37,859 bases of DNA, taken from Parabacteroides distasonis. GTDB lineage: Bacteria > Bacteroidota > Bacteroidia > Bacteroidales > Tannerellaceae. Every line of letters begins with the position of its first letter. Positions within the stretch are counted from its first letter, which is position 1. The position numbers and the translations under genes were made by a program. Shown here one piece after another: positions 26,589 through 34,067 of the stretch. The notes below the pieces were generated by a model. It saw only the letters and a list, made by a program, of their open reading frames with translations, was not told the origin of the DNA and ran no database searches. The stretch lies in assembly GCF_004793765.1 (NCBI RefSeq), contig NZ_SRYM01000042.1, positions 1 through 37,859 of the forward strand, in the 5' to 3' direction.

Positions 26589-26738
26589 TATCTTTGTGAA
26601 TCGTAAATTAGAGGTTAGGCACAGAGTGTATACGATATTACGGGACTTTATTTTATTACTTTAGTATTTTTATTTGATTATATTTGAGTAGAATGATTTA
26701 AGGCTCATCCTTATAGATTAAGGGTGGGCCTCGTTTTT
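26589..26738 (+). ncRNA. Candidate small RNA unit
   Basis: TATCTTTG at 26589-26596 fits the -7 box, although no good TTTG lies 19 bp upstream. Transcription from about 26603 would run about 130 nt to the strong terminator at 26701-26738. Between them there is no ORF longer than a few codons. No known RNA family is recognised. It could also be an attenuated leader. Confidence 0.35.
26701..26738 (+). terminator. Intrinsic terminator
   Basis: AGGCTCATCCTTA (26701-26713) pairs with TAAGGGTGGGCCT (26719-26731) over 13 bp with two U-G pairs, loop TAGAT, then five T at 26734-26738. It lies 220 bp after mscS. Confidence 0.8.
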
Positions 26739-26754
26739 ATAGCGATGTGTAGAG

Positions 26755-26807
26755 ATTCCACATTTTCGTGGGGAAATTTTCTACACTCCACGGTTTATTC
26801 CACATTT
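26755..26807 (+). promoter_or_regulatory. Direct repeats, possible activator site for the sigma-54 promoter
   Basis: ATTCCACATTT occurs at 26755-26765 and again at 26797-26807, 42 bp apart, which is four helical turns. Between them are TCCAC (26787-26791) and a reverse-oriented GTGGGGAAAT (26768-26777). The pair lies about 85-140 bp upstream of the sigma-54-type promoter, where enhancer-binding activators usually bind. Role inferred. Confidence 0.5.
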
Positions 26808-26892
26808 AGGCAACCACATGATTAGTTCTTTACTTTAAGTTAATTATCGGATTTACAACTTATTATTCTCTTTCTGTTTTTCAGGGTGAGTT

Positions 26893-26909
26893 TTGGCACG
26901 GAGATTGCA
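26893..26909 (+). promoter_or_regulatory. Sigma-54-type promoter
   Basis: TTGGCACGGAGATTGCA fits the RpoN consensus TGGCAC-N5-TTGCA with the GG and GC doublets 10 bp apart, the required spacing. Expected start near 26920, about 50 nt before the ATG at 26971. No TAnnTTTG box is present there. Confidence 0.75.
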
Positions 26910-26970
26910 CCTTAGTGTGCGAATTTATGATGTAAGAGAAAAAAGGTTTAGGTATTTAGGTTTTTAAGGT

Positions 26971-27300
26971 ATGAAAAAGATTGTTTATGGGGTTATTGTC
27001 GCTTTATGTGGCTTATTGATTGCCCCTAATGTAGAAGCGCAAGCCGGGATGACCGGTAGTGTTAAGGAAATAGTGGTACAGGATGAATTTTATCCGATCG
27101 ACGTGACTGATATGCCCCAAATATTGTGCGATGCGGTAAATACTTCCTATGAAGGATGTATGGTGAAATCAGTTGAGGTGTCGAATAATAGCACATTTGT
27201 GAAGTATAAGGTGGTATTAGTTACCAGAAATGGTAAGATATATAAGGTTTATTTCGATGACAGAGGTCATGTCGTTAAGGAACATGCTTATTTCGAGTAA
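26971..27300 (+). CDS. Small exported protein, PepSY-like
   Basis: 109 residues with a signal peptide (MKKIVYGVIVALCGLLIAP, cut near AQA at 23-25). The mature part is one small alpha/beta unit: VDVTDMPQILCDAV-like helix, then strands in MVKSVEVSNN, FVKYKVVLVTRNGKIYKVYFD, and a C-terminal DRGHVVKEHAYFE. This order resembles the PepSY-like/BLIP-like domains common in Bacteroidetes periplasm. The family call is tentative. Two Cys are present (about residues 49 and 60). It stands alone, with a sigma-54-type promoter upstream and a hairpin terminator downstream, so it is probably induced by a specific signal. Confidence 0.7.
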   Translation: MKKIVYGVIVALCGLLIAPNVEAQAGMTGSVKEIVVQDEFYPIDVTDMPQILCDAVNTSYEGCMVKSVEVSNNSTFVKYKVVLVTRNGKIYKVYFDDRGHVVKEHAYFE

Positions 27301-27338
27301 GCCTGTGAAGATATTTATTGAGTAGATTAGATTTCCAG

Positions 27339-27369
27339 CCGTTTTGCCTGTGAAGGTGGAGCGGTTTTT
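27339..27369 (+). terminator. Terminator of the small exported protein gene
   Basis: CCGTTTTGCC (27339-27348) pairs with GGTGGAGCGG (27355-27364) over 10 bp with four G-U pairs, loop TGTGAA, followed by five T. It is 38 bp after the stop codon. Confidence 0.65.
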
Positions 27370-27434
27370 CTCCAAAATATATAGTTTCATGATATTACTA
27401 TATAAATACACTGTTTACATTTTTAGTAGTATAG

Positions 27435-27465
27435 TCGTCCTGTTCGTGAGAATAGGACGATTTTT
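27435..27465 (+). terminator. Second intrinsic terminator
   Basis: TCGTCCTGTTC (27435-27445) pairs with GAATAGGACGA (27450-27460), 11 bp with one G-U pair and a GTGA (GNRA-type) tetraloop, followed by five T. Either a back-up terminator or the end of an unseen short transcript. Confidence 0.82.
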
Positions 27466-27634
27466 GTTATAAGACGCTAAATCGATTGTTAATCTCATAC
27501 CCCCTCAAAGCCTTTTCTAAACGACCCCTGTTTAGACTGTGATTAATAAATAAAATCTATTTGATTATGGACAAAAAATGTACTGTAGGGGTCCCGGTGC
27601 TTTTTTATAGGTAGGCCATTTGTATGGAGGGATT

Positions 27635-28459
27635 CTACTCCTCCAGTTTATTCTTTAGATAAGCGATCTTCTTTTCCGATTTCTCTTTCAAGGTGTTCAT
27701 GCTCTTAATATCGCTTAATACGGTGGCAAGGTTGAAGGTGCTGACGATCGCTTTCTTGTCGGCGTCCGCCATATATATAATGTAAGGCTTGCCTCCCGTG
27801 TATTCCACTTTGATCCGTTCTTTCTCGTTATCGTAGATGAACTTGACGGCATCGACGCAGTGCTCCCCCTTGTAGGTCACTACCTCCGTGGTGCTTCCCA
27901 TATCCTTGAAGCGGTAATTCAGTCCGCCGTCGTACGGGATGGAAGCGGTCTCGGCGAATTGGCCGTCTTTCAGGCTCAGCTTGATTCCCGTATGCTCGAT
28001 GGGGCGTCCGCCGTAATATACGCTGGCCAGATACATCTCGCCCTCCTCGTTCACGCCGCAACGTACGTAACAACGTTGCACGTTGCGCTCGATCGTCTGC
28101 TGTCTCCAGATATAATTGCCGATTTCCTCGTAAACGGAATCCTTCTCGAAAGCGAAGCCTTTCTTCAACACCTCTACTTCCTCCAGCTTGATAGGGAGCA
28201 AGCTGTCGCAGAAAGCGATATTGCGCTCTGCCTCCTTTACTTCTACTTGGCGCATAAGCGTTAATCCCTGTTTCAGCACCTTTACTTCCTTGGGATAGAG
28301 GGTGCGGATACTGTCTATCTCGTTCTTCGCTCCGAAAAACTCGTTATTCTCGTACATGGCCTGGGCCTTATCCAAACGGGCTTGAGCCGCTTTCTCGTCT
28401 CCGTTACAGCCTGTTAAAATGGCGGCAATGAGCGTTATACAGATCGCTAACTTTTTCAT
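27635..28459 (-). CDS. Lipoprotein of unknown function
   Basis: 274 residues when started at MKKLAICITLIAAILTGC, whose ILTGC is a lipobox; an upstream in-frame ATG would bury this signal and overlap the divergent promoter. After the Cys there is a charged, helical stretch (about 22-100), possibly coiled, then a beta-rich middle (MYLASVYYGGRPI, YRFKDMGSTTEVV) and another coiled helix at the end (SDIKSMNTLKEKSEKKIAYLK). No family is recognised. The sequence looks like one of the Bacteroidales lipoproteins facing the periplasm. A minus-strand TACTTTTG box lies just upstream. Divergent from the CCA-adding enzyme gene. Confidence 0.75.
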   Translation of the reverse strand: MKKLAICITLIAAILTGCNGDEKAAQARLDKAQAMYENNEFFGAKNEIDSIRTLYPKEVKVLKQGLTLMRQVEVKEAERNIAFCDSLLPIKLEEVEVLKKGFAFEKDSVYEEIGNYIWRQQTIERNVQRCYVRCGVNEEGEMYLASVYYGGRPIEHTGIKLSLKDGQFAETASIPYDGGLNYRFKDMGSTTEVVTYKGEHCVDAVKFIYDNEKERIKVEYTGGKPYIIYMADADKKAIVSTFNLATVLSDIKSMNTLKEKSEKKIAYLKNKLEE

Positions 28460-28509
28460 ATCTTTCTCGTTCAATGTATTTGATACCGCAAAAGTACATG
28501 AAATTTGAT

Positions 28510-28517
28510 TATCTTTG
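28510..28517 (+). promoter_or_regulatory. -7 box of the CCA-adding enzyme gene
   Basis: TATCTTTG fits TAnnTTTG. Start of transcription would fall near 28523, which rules out the in-frame ATG at 28515 and supports the start at 28548. The TTTG box is not at the usual spacing. Confidence 0.55.
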
Positions 28518-28547
28518 CGCTCTTTATTGGATTTGGAATACATAAAT

Positions 28548-29978
28548 ATGTATATAAACGAGGAAGAGATAGTAAATCATATATCCGCGAAGCCTTTCCA
28601 TTTGATATCGGAGGCGGCGGAAGAGCTAGGTGTTGAGGTATATGTAATAGGCGGATATGTGCGGGATATTTTCTTGAACCGCCCATCCAAGGATATCGAT
28701 GTGGTAGCGGTTGGCAGCGGTATAGAGTTGGCCAAACGAGTGGCCAAGAAGATCGGGCGTGGCGCTTATCTTTCTGTCTTCAAGAATTTCGGGACGGCGC
28801 AGGTGAAAGCCGGCGATCTGGAGCTGGAATTCGTGGGGGCGAGGAAAGAATCCTACAGCCATGACAGCCGTAAGCCGATCGTGGAAGACGGCACCTTGGA
28901 GGATGACCAGAACCGCCGCGATTTCACGATCAACGCCTTGGCCCTTTGCCTGAATAAGGAGCGTTACGGAGAATTGGTCGATCCCTTCGGCGGGTTGGAG
29001 GATATGGACGAGCTTACGATCCGTACGCCTCTAGACCCGGATGTCACTTTCAGCGATGATCCGCTCCGGATGATGCGCGCGGTTCGTTTCGCCACTCAAT
29101 TAGGTTTCTTTATCGATCCCGATACCTTCGACGCCATCATCCGCAACCGGGAGCGTATCTCCATCATCTCCAAGGAGCGTATCGTGGACGAGTTGAACAA
29201 GATCGTCCTCTCGCCAAAGCCCTCTATCGGTTTCGACTTGCTGGATAAATGCGGACTGTTGCCCTTGATCTTCCCCGAGCTTTGCGCCTTGAAGGGCGTG
29301 GAAACCAAGGAGGGGATCGGGCATAAGGATAATTTCGCCCATACCTTGATGGTGCTGGATCGTTTGAGCAAGACTTCTGATAATCTATGGCTGCGTTGGA
29401 GCGCCCTCTTCCACGATATCGCCAAGCCTGCCACGAAGCGTTTCGACCCTCGCTTGGGATGGACGTTCCATAATCATAATTTTATCGGCGAGCGGATGAT
29501 CCCCGGTATTTTCAGGAAGATGAAACTCCCGATGAACGAGAAGATGAAGTACGTACAGAAGATGGTAAGCCTGCATATGCGTCCGATCGCCTTGTCGGAC
29601 GATGAGGTGACGGATTCGGCGATCCGCCGTCTGCTGTTCGACGCGGGAGATGATATCGACGATTTGATGAAACTCTGTGAGGCCGATATCACGAGCAAGA
29701 ACCCGGAGAAGGTTCGCCGTTTCTTGAACAATTTCCGTAAGGTGCGCGAGAAACTGGCCGATATAGAGGAAAAAGACCGTGTCCGTAACTTCCAGCCTCC
29801 GGTATCCGGCGAGGAGATTATGGAGACGTTTGGCTTGGCTCCCTCCAAGCCTGTCGGCGTGCTGAAAGAGGCGATCAAGAACGCCATCCTCGACGGCGTG
29901 ATCCCGAACGAGTATGAGGCGGCCCGTCAATTCCTTATACAACGTGCGGAGAGGATGGGGCTGAAGCCGATTCTGTGA
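28548..29978 (+). CDS. CCA-adding tRNA nucleotidyltransferase with HD domain
   Basis: Adds or repairs the 3' CCA end of tRNA. 476 residues from MYINEEEIV. The class II nucleotidyltransferase core shows GGYVRDIFL (about 35-43) and the metal pair in KDIDVVAVG (about 48-56), then [11 protein letters not shown] (about 124-134) and [17 protein letters not shown] (about 168-184). A C-terminal HD phosphohydrolase region begins [18 protein letters not shown] (about 273-290) and is common in bacterial enzymes with 2',3'-phosphatase activity. Whether this protein adds all of CCA or only part cannot be decided alone. The relA gene converges from the right. Confidence 0.92.
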   Translation: MYINEEEIVNHISAKPFHLISEAAEELGVEVYVIGGYVRDIFLNRPSKDIDVVAVGSGIELAKRVAKKIGRGAYLSVFKNFGTAQVKAGDLELEFVGARKESYSHDSRKPIVEDGTLEDDQNRRDFTINALALCLNKERYGELVDPFGGLEDMDELTIRTPLDPDVTFSDDPLRMMRAVRFATQLGFFIDPDTFDAIIRNRERISIISKERIVDELNKIVLSPKPSIGFDLLDKCGLLPLIFPELCALKGVETKEGIGHKDNFAHTLMVLDRLSKTSDNLWLRWSALFHDIAKPATKRFDPRLGWTFHNHNFIGERMIPGIFRKMKLPMNEKMKYVQKMVSLHMRPIALSDDEVTDSAIRRLLFDAGDDIDDLMKLCEADITSKNPEKVRRFLNNFRKVREKLADIEEKDRVRNFQPPVSGEEIMETFGLAPSKPVGVLKEAIKNAILDGVIPNEYEAARQFLIQRAERMGLKPIL

Positions 29979-30015
29979 TCCGGGTATAGTCACAAGGCAC
30001 AGTCTTACAGTTGGC

Positions 30016-30106
30016 ACAGTACTCTCTAGGAAGTACCGCGGTACTTCCTAGAGAGTACTGTAGTACTTCGTACAGAGTACTACGGTACTTCGTGCACAGG
30101 ACGCTG
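30016..30106. repeat. 46-bp perfect palindrome inside a 22-bp tandem array
   Basis: 30016-30061 is a perfect 46-bp palindrome centred on CCGCGG. It is part of four units of 22 bp starting at 30019, 30041, 30063 and 30085, each beginning GTACT; the first three are themselves near-palindromes with GTACT and AGTAC ends (GTACT/AAGTAC in the first), separated by four-base spacers. It lies between the convergent CCA-enzyme and relA genes, three bases before the relA stop. A bidirectional terminator role is possible but there is no T tract. Confidence 0.88.
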
Positions 30107-30108
30107 TC

Positions 30109-32322
30109 TTAGGAATTTAGTCGCTCTACCGTTTTCACGCCGTTTACCGCCTTGATCTTTTTCGTCAGCAAGTTTAATGCGGTCGTATCTCTTACCGATA
30201 CGGTGAAGTTCCCTTGGAATAATCCGTCCACGGAGTTGATATTCAACGAGCGAAGCGTGACGTTCGACTCCTTGCCGATCACGGAGGTGATGTTGGTGAC
30301 GATCGCTATATCGTCTCGTCCGATCACCCGCAACGTAACCGTATAGCCGTTGTCTCCCTTGCCGCTCCATTTCGCGCGGATGATCCGGTAACCGAAGCGG
30401 CTGAACATCTCTTGGGCGTTAGGGCAATCCATGCGGTGTATCTTGATACCTTGCGTGGAGACGAAACCGAAAACCTCGTCGCCATAAATCGGGTTGCAGC
30501 ATTTGGCGAGTTTATATTCGATGCCCGTCAGGTTCTTGTCGATCACCAGGACATCCTTGTTCGTCGATCTCTCCTCTGCCGGAGTTGTCGTCACGAATTC
30601 CTCAGCGCTACGTACCTCGGTGCGTTCGTTAGTCTCCGTTTCCTTGCGGAAGGCCTCCAGATATTCGTCGATCACTAGGTTGGGATCGAGGCGTTCCTCG
30701 GCGATCTCGATGTAGAAGTCCGTGACGGTCTTGAATCCTTTCTTCTTGATATAACGCATCATGGTCGGCTCGTCCATGTCGATCTTTCGGTTCTTGAAGC
30801 GGCGCTGCAACATCTCCTTGGCGAATTCCACGGCCTTCACGGTCTCCTCCTTCAAGGCCTGCTTGATCTTCACACGGGCCTTCGAGGTGACGACGAAGTT
30901 CAGCCAATCCCGCTTCGGGCTTTGCGCCGGCGACGTAATCACGGATACGCTATCGCCGTTGTTCAACACGTATTTGATCGGTACGTTCTTCCCGTTCACC
31001 TTAGCCGATACGCATTTGCTTCCCAGCTTCGTGTGGATGGCGAAGGCGAAATCGAGTACGGTCGCTCCTTTAGCCAGCTTGATAAGCTCGCCGGTAGGGG
31101 TGAAGACGTAGATCTCGTCCTTATATAAATCCATCTTGAAATCCTGCATCAAGTCAAGCGGATTATTTTCTTTAGACTCTAAGGCGGCACGTACGGTATT
31201 CAAGAACTCGTCTAGCCCGCTTTCCGCTTTCACGCCCTTGTATTTCCAATGCGCCGCCAGGCCCCGCTCGGCGATCTCATCCATCCGCTTCGTACGGATC
31301 TGCACCTCCACCCATTTATTTTGCGGCCCCATAACCGTGATATGCAAGCTCTCGTAACCGTTGGTCTTCGGGATGGAGATCCAGTCCTTCATACGCTTCG
31401 GGTTGGGCTGGTACATATCGGTGACAATGGAGTAAACTTGCCAGCATTCCGAGCGTTCCTTCTCCAGCGGCGTATCCAATACGATCCGGATAGCGAAAAG
31501 ATCGTAGATACCCTCGAACTCCACCTGCTGCTTTTTCAGCTTGTTATTAATGGAATGTATGGATTTGGTACGTCCCTTGATATCGAACTTGAATCCCGCC
31601 GCTGCCAGCTTCCGCTTGATTGGGGCGATGAACTCGGCGATATAAGCGTCACGGGAGCGTTTCGTCTCATTCAGCTTCCGCTTGATGAAGTCATACTGTT
31701 TCCTGTCCGTGTATTTCAAGGAAAGGTCTTCCAGCTCGCTCTTGATCGTATATAAACCCAGTCGGTGAGCGAGTGGAGCGTATAAATAAGAGGCCTCGGT
31801 AGCCAGTCGGATACGATCATCCTCTTGTATCTGTTTACCCATGCGCATGAGGCAGAGGCGGTCGGCGATCATAAGCAAGATCACACGTACGTCCTCGGCA
31901 AACGAGAAAAGCAAATGATGGAAATTCTCCGAGTTGACGGCGGTGTTCCGGGCATACAGGTCGGAGGTCTTCAAGAGGCGACGGATGATCAAGGTCACGT
32001 CCGCCCCGAATTTCTGCTCCACTTCCTCTATCGTGATCGCTTTCTTCAATACGGGGCGGTATAATAGGAGAGCGATGACCGAGGTACGTTTCAAGCCAAT
32101 CTCCAAAGTAGCGATCAAGGCCGTGTCGATATTTCGCAATAAACCGTTGATACCATTTTTATCCCTGCCGTAGCAATCGAGAGCGACAACCCGTTTCATC
32201 AGCTCCTTCATCTTCCTGATATCTTCCCGCTCGAGGAAAGAATAAAGGTTTCGTAACAAGAGCCTGTATTTGGAGAAGAACAGCTTCTTTTCTTCAGACG
32301 TAAAGAATCCAATTGTATCCAT
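30109..32322 (-). CDS. relA: RelA/SpoT-family (p)ppGpp synthetase with inactive hydrolase domain
   Basis: 737 residues, full long-RSH length. The N-terminal HD hydrolase region is degenerate: the family HDxxED appears as YRPVLK (88-93) and the later HNMR as CLMR (157-160), so hydrolysis should be lost. The synthetase is intact: GRTKSIHS (250-257), YDLFAIRIV (273-281), NGYESLHITV (321-330) and VEVQIRTKRMDEIAERGLAAHWKY. It carries RMKD (310-313), the RxKD form usual in bifunctional enzymes, not ExDD. TGS domain about 402-463, Cys motif KCCNPIYGDEVFGF about 607-620, and C-terminal ACT about 657-735. Probably the alarmone synthetase that answers amino-acid starvation. Confidence 0.92.
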   Translation of the reverse strand: MDTIGFFTSEEKKLFFSKYRLLLRNLYSFLEREDIRKMKELMKRVVALDCYGRDKNGINGLLRNIDTALIATLEIGLKRTSVIALLLYRPVLKKAITIEEVEQKFGADVTLIIRRLLKTSDLYARNTAVNSENFHHLLFSFAEDVRVILLMIADRLCLMRMGKQIQEDDRIRLATEASYLYAPLAHRLGLYTIKSELEDLSLKYTDRKQYDFIKRKLNETKRSRDAYIAEFIAPIKRKLAAAGFKFDIKGRTKSIHSINNKLKKQQVEFEGIYDLFAIRIVLDTPLEKERSECWQVYSIVTDMYQPNPKRMKDWISIPKTNGYESLHITVMGPQNKWVEVQIRTKRMDEIAERGLAAHWKYKGVKAESGLDEFLNTVRAALESKENNPLDLMQDFKMDLYKDEIYVFTPTGELIKLAKGATVLDFAFAIHTKLGSKCVSAKVNGKNVPIKYVLNNGDSVSVITSPAQSPKRDWLNFVVTSKARVKIKQALKEETVKAVEFAKEMLQRRFKNRKIDMDEPTMMRYIKKKGFKTVTDFYIEIAEERLDPNLVIDEYLEAFRKETETNERTEVRSAEEFVTTTPAEERSTNKDVLVIDKNLTGIEYKLAKCCNPIYGDEVFGFVSTQGIKIHRMDCPNAQEMFSRFGYRIIRAKWSGKGDNGYTVTLRVIGRDDIAIVTNITSVIGKESNVTLRSLNINSVDGLFQGNFTVSVRDTTALNLLTKKIKAVNGVKTVERLNS

Positions 32323-32423
32323 AGTTATATCATTTTTATTGCCCGATTGAGGACAGGCCGCAAAACATGCTGTAAAAATACTTTTTTCTATGGAATTTCA
32401 ACACGTATCTTGCGGTTATTTTA

Positions 32424-32431
32424 TACATTTG
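32424..32431 (+). promoter_or_regulatory. -7 box upstream of the DUF4301-type gene
   Basis: TACATTTG fits TAnnTTTG and lies 68 nt before the chosen ATG (32499). The upstream box is not clear. Confidence 0.45.
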
Positions 32432-32498
32432 CGATACACATAGCGCATAAGTGCCCTGTGGCGTTACTGATGAGATTATTCACATTAAATACTATACT

Positions 32499-34019
32499 AT
32501 GTTAAACGCGAACGATTTAGAACAGCTGAAAGCCAAAGGAATCAGCGAAAAACAGATTGAAGAGCAACTCGCTTGCTTCGTAAAAGGTTTCCCTTTCCTT
32601 GAGATAGCGGCCTCCGCTTCGGTAGAAAAAGGTATTATGGTAATATCTAAAGAGGAACAGGCCTCTTATATGGATGCTTGGGACGCTTATCTGGCTAAAA
32701 ACAAGAAAATCGTAAAATTCGTACCTGCCTCCGGTGCCGCTAGCCGTATGTTTAAGAATCTGTACGAGTTCCTTTCGGCGGATTATAAGGAACCGACGAA
32801 CGCTTTTGAGAAGAAGTTCTTTAGCGAGATCGAGAAATTCGCTTTCTATAAGGCTTTGGACAAGAAGTGCGTGGAGAATACAGGGAAAGATATTCCTGCG
32901 TTGGTAGCCTTGGGCGAGTACAAGGAGGTGGTATCCAATTTATTGGATCCGAAAGGCTTGAATTACGGGCAGCTGCCGAAAGGCTTGTTGCTTTTCCATA
33001 AATATGCCGATACGGTTCGTACGGCGATGGAAGAACATTTGGCCGAAGGTGCCATGTACGCCAAGAATAACGCCGGAGAGGTGAATATCCATTTCACGGT
33101 ATCTCCGGAGCATCAGGCTTTATTCGAGCAATTGGTTGCCGATAAATCAGGCGAGTACGAGGAGAAGTTCTCCGTGAAATACGATGTCTCTTTCAGTATC
33201 CAGAAACCGAGTACTGATACGGTAGCGGCCGCTATGGATAACACTCCGTTCCGCGATAAGAATGATAAGTTGCTGTTCCGCCCGGGTGGACATGGAGCCT
33301 TGATCGAGAATTTGAACGATGTGGATGCCGACGTGGTATTTATCAAGAATATAGATAACGTGGTTCCGGATAGCTTCAAATGCTCTACGGTTATCTATAA
33401 GAAGGTGATCGCCGGTGTCTTGGTAACATTGCAGGAGAAAGCCTTCAGATATCTGGAACAGATCGAGACCGGTAAGTATACCCACGCCGAGGTAGAGGAG
33501 ATGATCCATTTCTTGCAGGACGATTTGTGCATTAAGAATCCGGATACGAAATTACTGGAAGACGCTGAGTTAATCCTGTATATCAAGAGCAAACTGCTTC
33601 GCCCGTTGCGTGTATGCGGTATGGTGAAGAATGTCGGCGAGCCGGGCGGCGGTCCGTTCTTGGCGGAGAATCCGGATGGTACGGTTTCCTTGCAGGTGCT
33701 TGAAAGCTCCCAGATCGATATGAGCGATCCGGCTAAGAAGGCGATGTTTGAGAAGGGTACTCACTTTAATCCCGTGGATTTGGTTTGCGCCGTTAAGAAT
33801 TATAAGGGAGAGAAATACAACTTGCCGGATTACGTGGATAAGAACACGGGCTTCATCTCTTATAAGAGCAAGGATGGCCGTGAATTGAAAGCGCTGGAAT
33901 TGCCGGGCTTGTGGAACGGTGCCATGAGCGACTGGAACACGGTATTCGTAGAAGTCCCTATCGAGACATTCAACCCCGTGAAGACGGTGAACGATCTTTT
34001 GAGACCGGAGCATCAATAA
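32499..34019 (+). CDS. DUF4301-type protein with nucleotidyltransferase-like motifs
   Basis: 506 residues from MLNANDLEQL; an earlier ATG (32451) adds 16 residues without conserved features. I recognise it as the Bacteroidetes DUF4301 kind, with no assigned function. Three motifs recall UDP-sugar pyrophosphorylases: PASGAASRMFKNLY (76-89), PGGHGALIENLND followed by VVFIKNIDNVVPD (about 260-290), and GMVKNVGEPGGGPF (about 373). In UDP-sugar pyrophosphorylases the glycine-rich loop binds the nucleotide, and GHG and NIDN segments contact substrate. A sugar nucleotidyltransferase activity is therefore an inference worth testing. No sugar-pathway neighbour supports it directly. Confidence 0.72.
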   Translation: MLNANDLEQLKAKGISEKQIEEQLACFVKGFPFLEIAASASVEKGIMVISKEEQASYMDAWDAYLAKNKKIVKFVPASGAASRMFKNLYEFLSADYKEPTNAFEKKFFSEIEKFAFYKALDKKCVENTGKDIPALVALGEYKEVVSNLLDPKGLNYGQLPKGLLLFHKYADTVRTAMEEHLAEGAMYAKNNAGEVNIHFTVSPEHQALFEQLVADKSGEYEEKFSVKYDVSFSIQKPSTDTVAAAMDNTPFRDKNDKLLFRPGGHGALIENLNDVDADVVFIKNIDNVVPDSFKCSTVIYKKVIAGVLVTLQEKAFRYLEQIETGKYTHAEVEEMIHFLQDDLCIKNPDTKLLEDAELILYIKSKLLRPLRVCGMVKNVGEPGGGPFLAENPDGTVSLQVLESSQIDMSDPAKKAMFEKGTHFNPVDLVCAVKNYKGEKYNLPDYVDKNTGFISYKSKDGRELKALELPGLWNGAMSDWNTVFVEVPIETFNPVKTVNDLLRPEHQ

Positions 34020-34025
34020 ATACCC

Positions 34026-34061
34026 AGTTGTAGAGACGGGGTACACCCCGTCTCTACAACT
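34026..34061. repeat. 17-bp perfect inverted repeat between convergent genes
   Basis: 34026-34042 (AGTTGTAGAGACGGGGT) pairs perfectly with 34045-34061, leaving AC at the tip. It starts 6 bp after the stop of the DUF4301-type gene and ends 6 bp before the oxidoreductase stop. GTAGAGACG-type palindromes are known as dispersed intergenic elements in several bacteria; likely a terminator for both genes. Confidence 0.8.
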
Positions 34062-34067
34062 AGATCC

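Larger units (their letters stand above)
26482..26970. other. Regulatory intergenic region between mscS and a small secreted protein
   Basis: 489 bp without a protein gene. It contains a candidate short RNA unit with its own -7 box and terminator (26589-26738), two copies of an 11-bp direct repeat (26755-26807), and a sigma-54-type promoter (26893-26909). Each is listed separately. A weak 12-bp palindrome (26509-26520) lies soon after mscS. Confidence 0.7.
27301..27634. other. Intergenic region with two terminators
   Basis: 334 bp, convergent end of the small exported protein and the minus-strand lipoprotein gene. Two plus-strand intrinsic terminators (27339-27369 and 27435-27465) lie 65 bp apart. 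Beyond them nothing is recognised; a 15-codon frame at 27567-27614 has no support. Confidence 0.6.

Noticed and set aside
27567-27614. A 15-codon ORF between two terminators and the lipoprotein gene
   Set aside because: It has no promoter, no composition signal like the two BCAA leaders, and no downstream plus-strand operon to regulate.
28460-28543. Upstream start for the minus-strand lipoprotein
   Set aside because: It would place 28 polar residues ahead of the signal peptide and lipobox.
28515-28547. Upstream start for the CCA-adding enzyme
   Set aside because: The ATG at 28515 overlaps the -7 box at 28510-28517 and so would precede the transcription start.
32451-32498. Upstream start for the DUF4301-type protein
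   Set aside because: The 16 added residues have no conserved pattern, and the ATG at 32499 gives a natural N-terminus.
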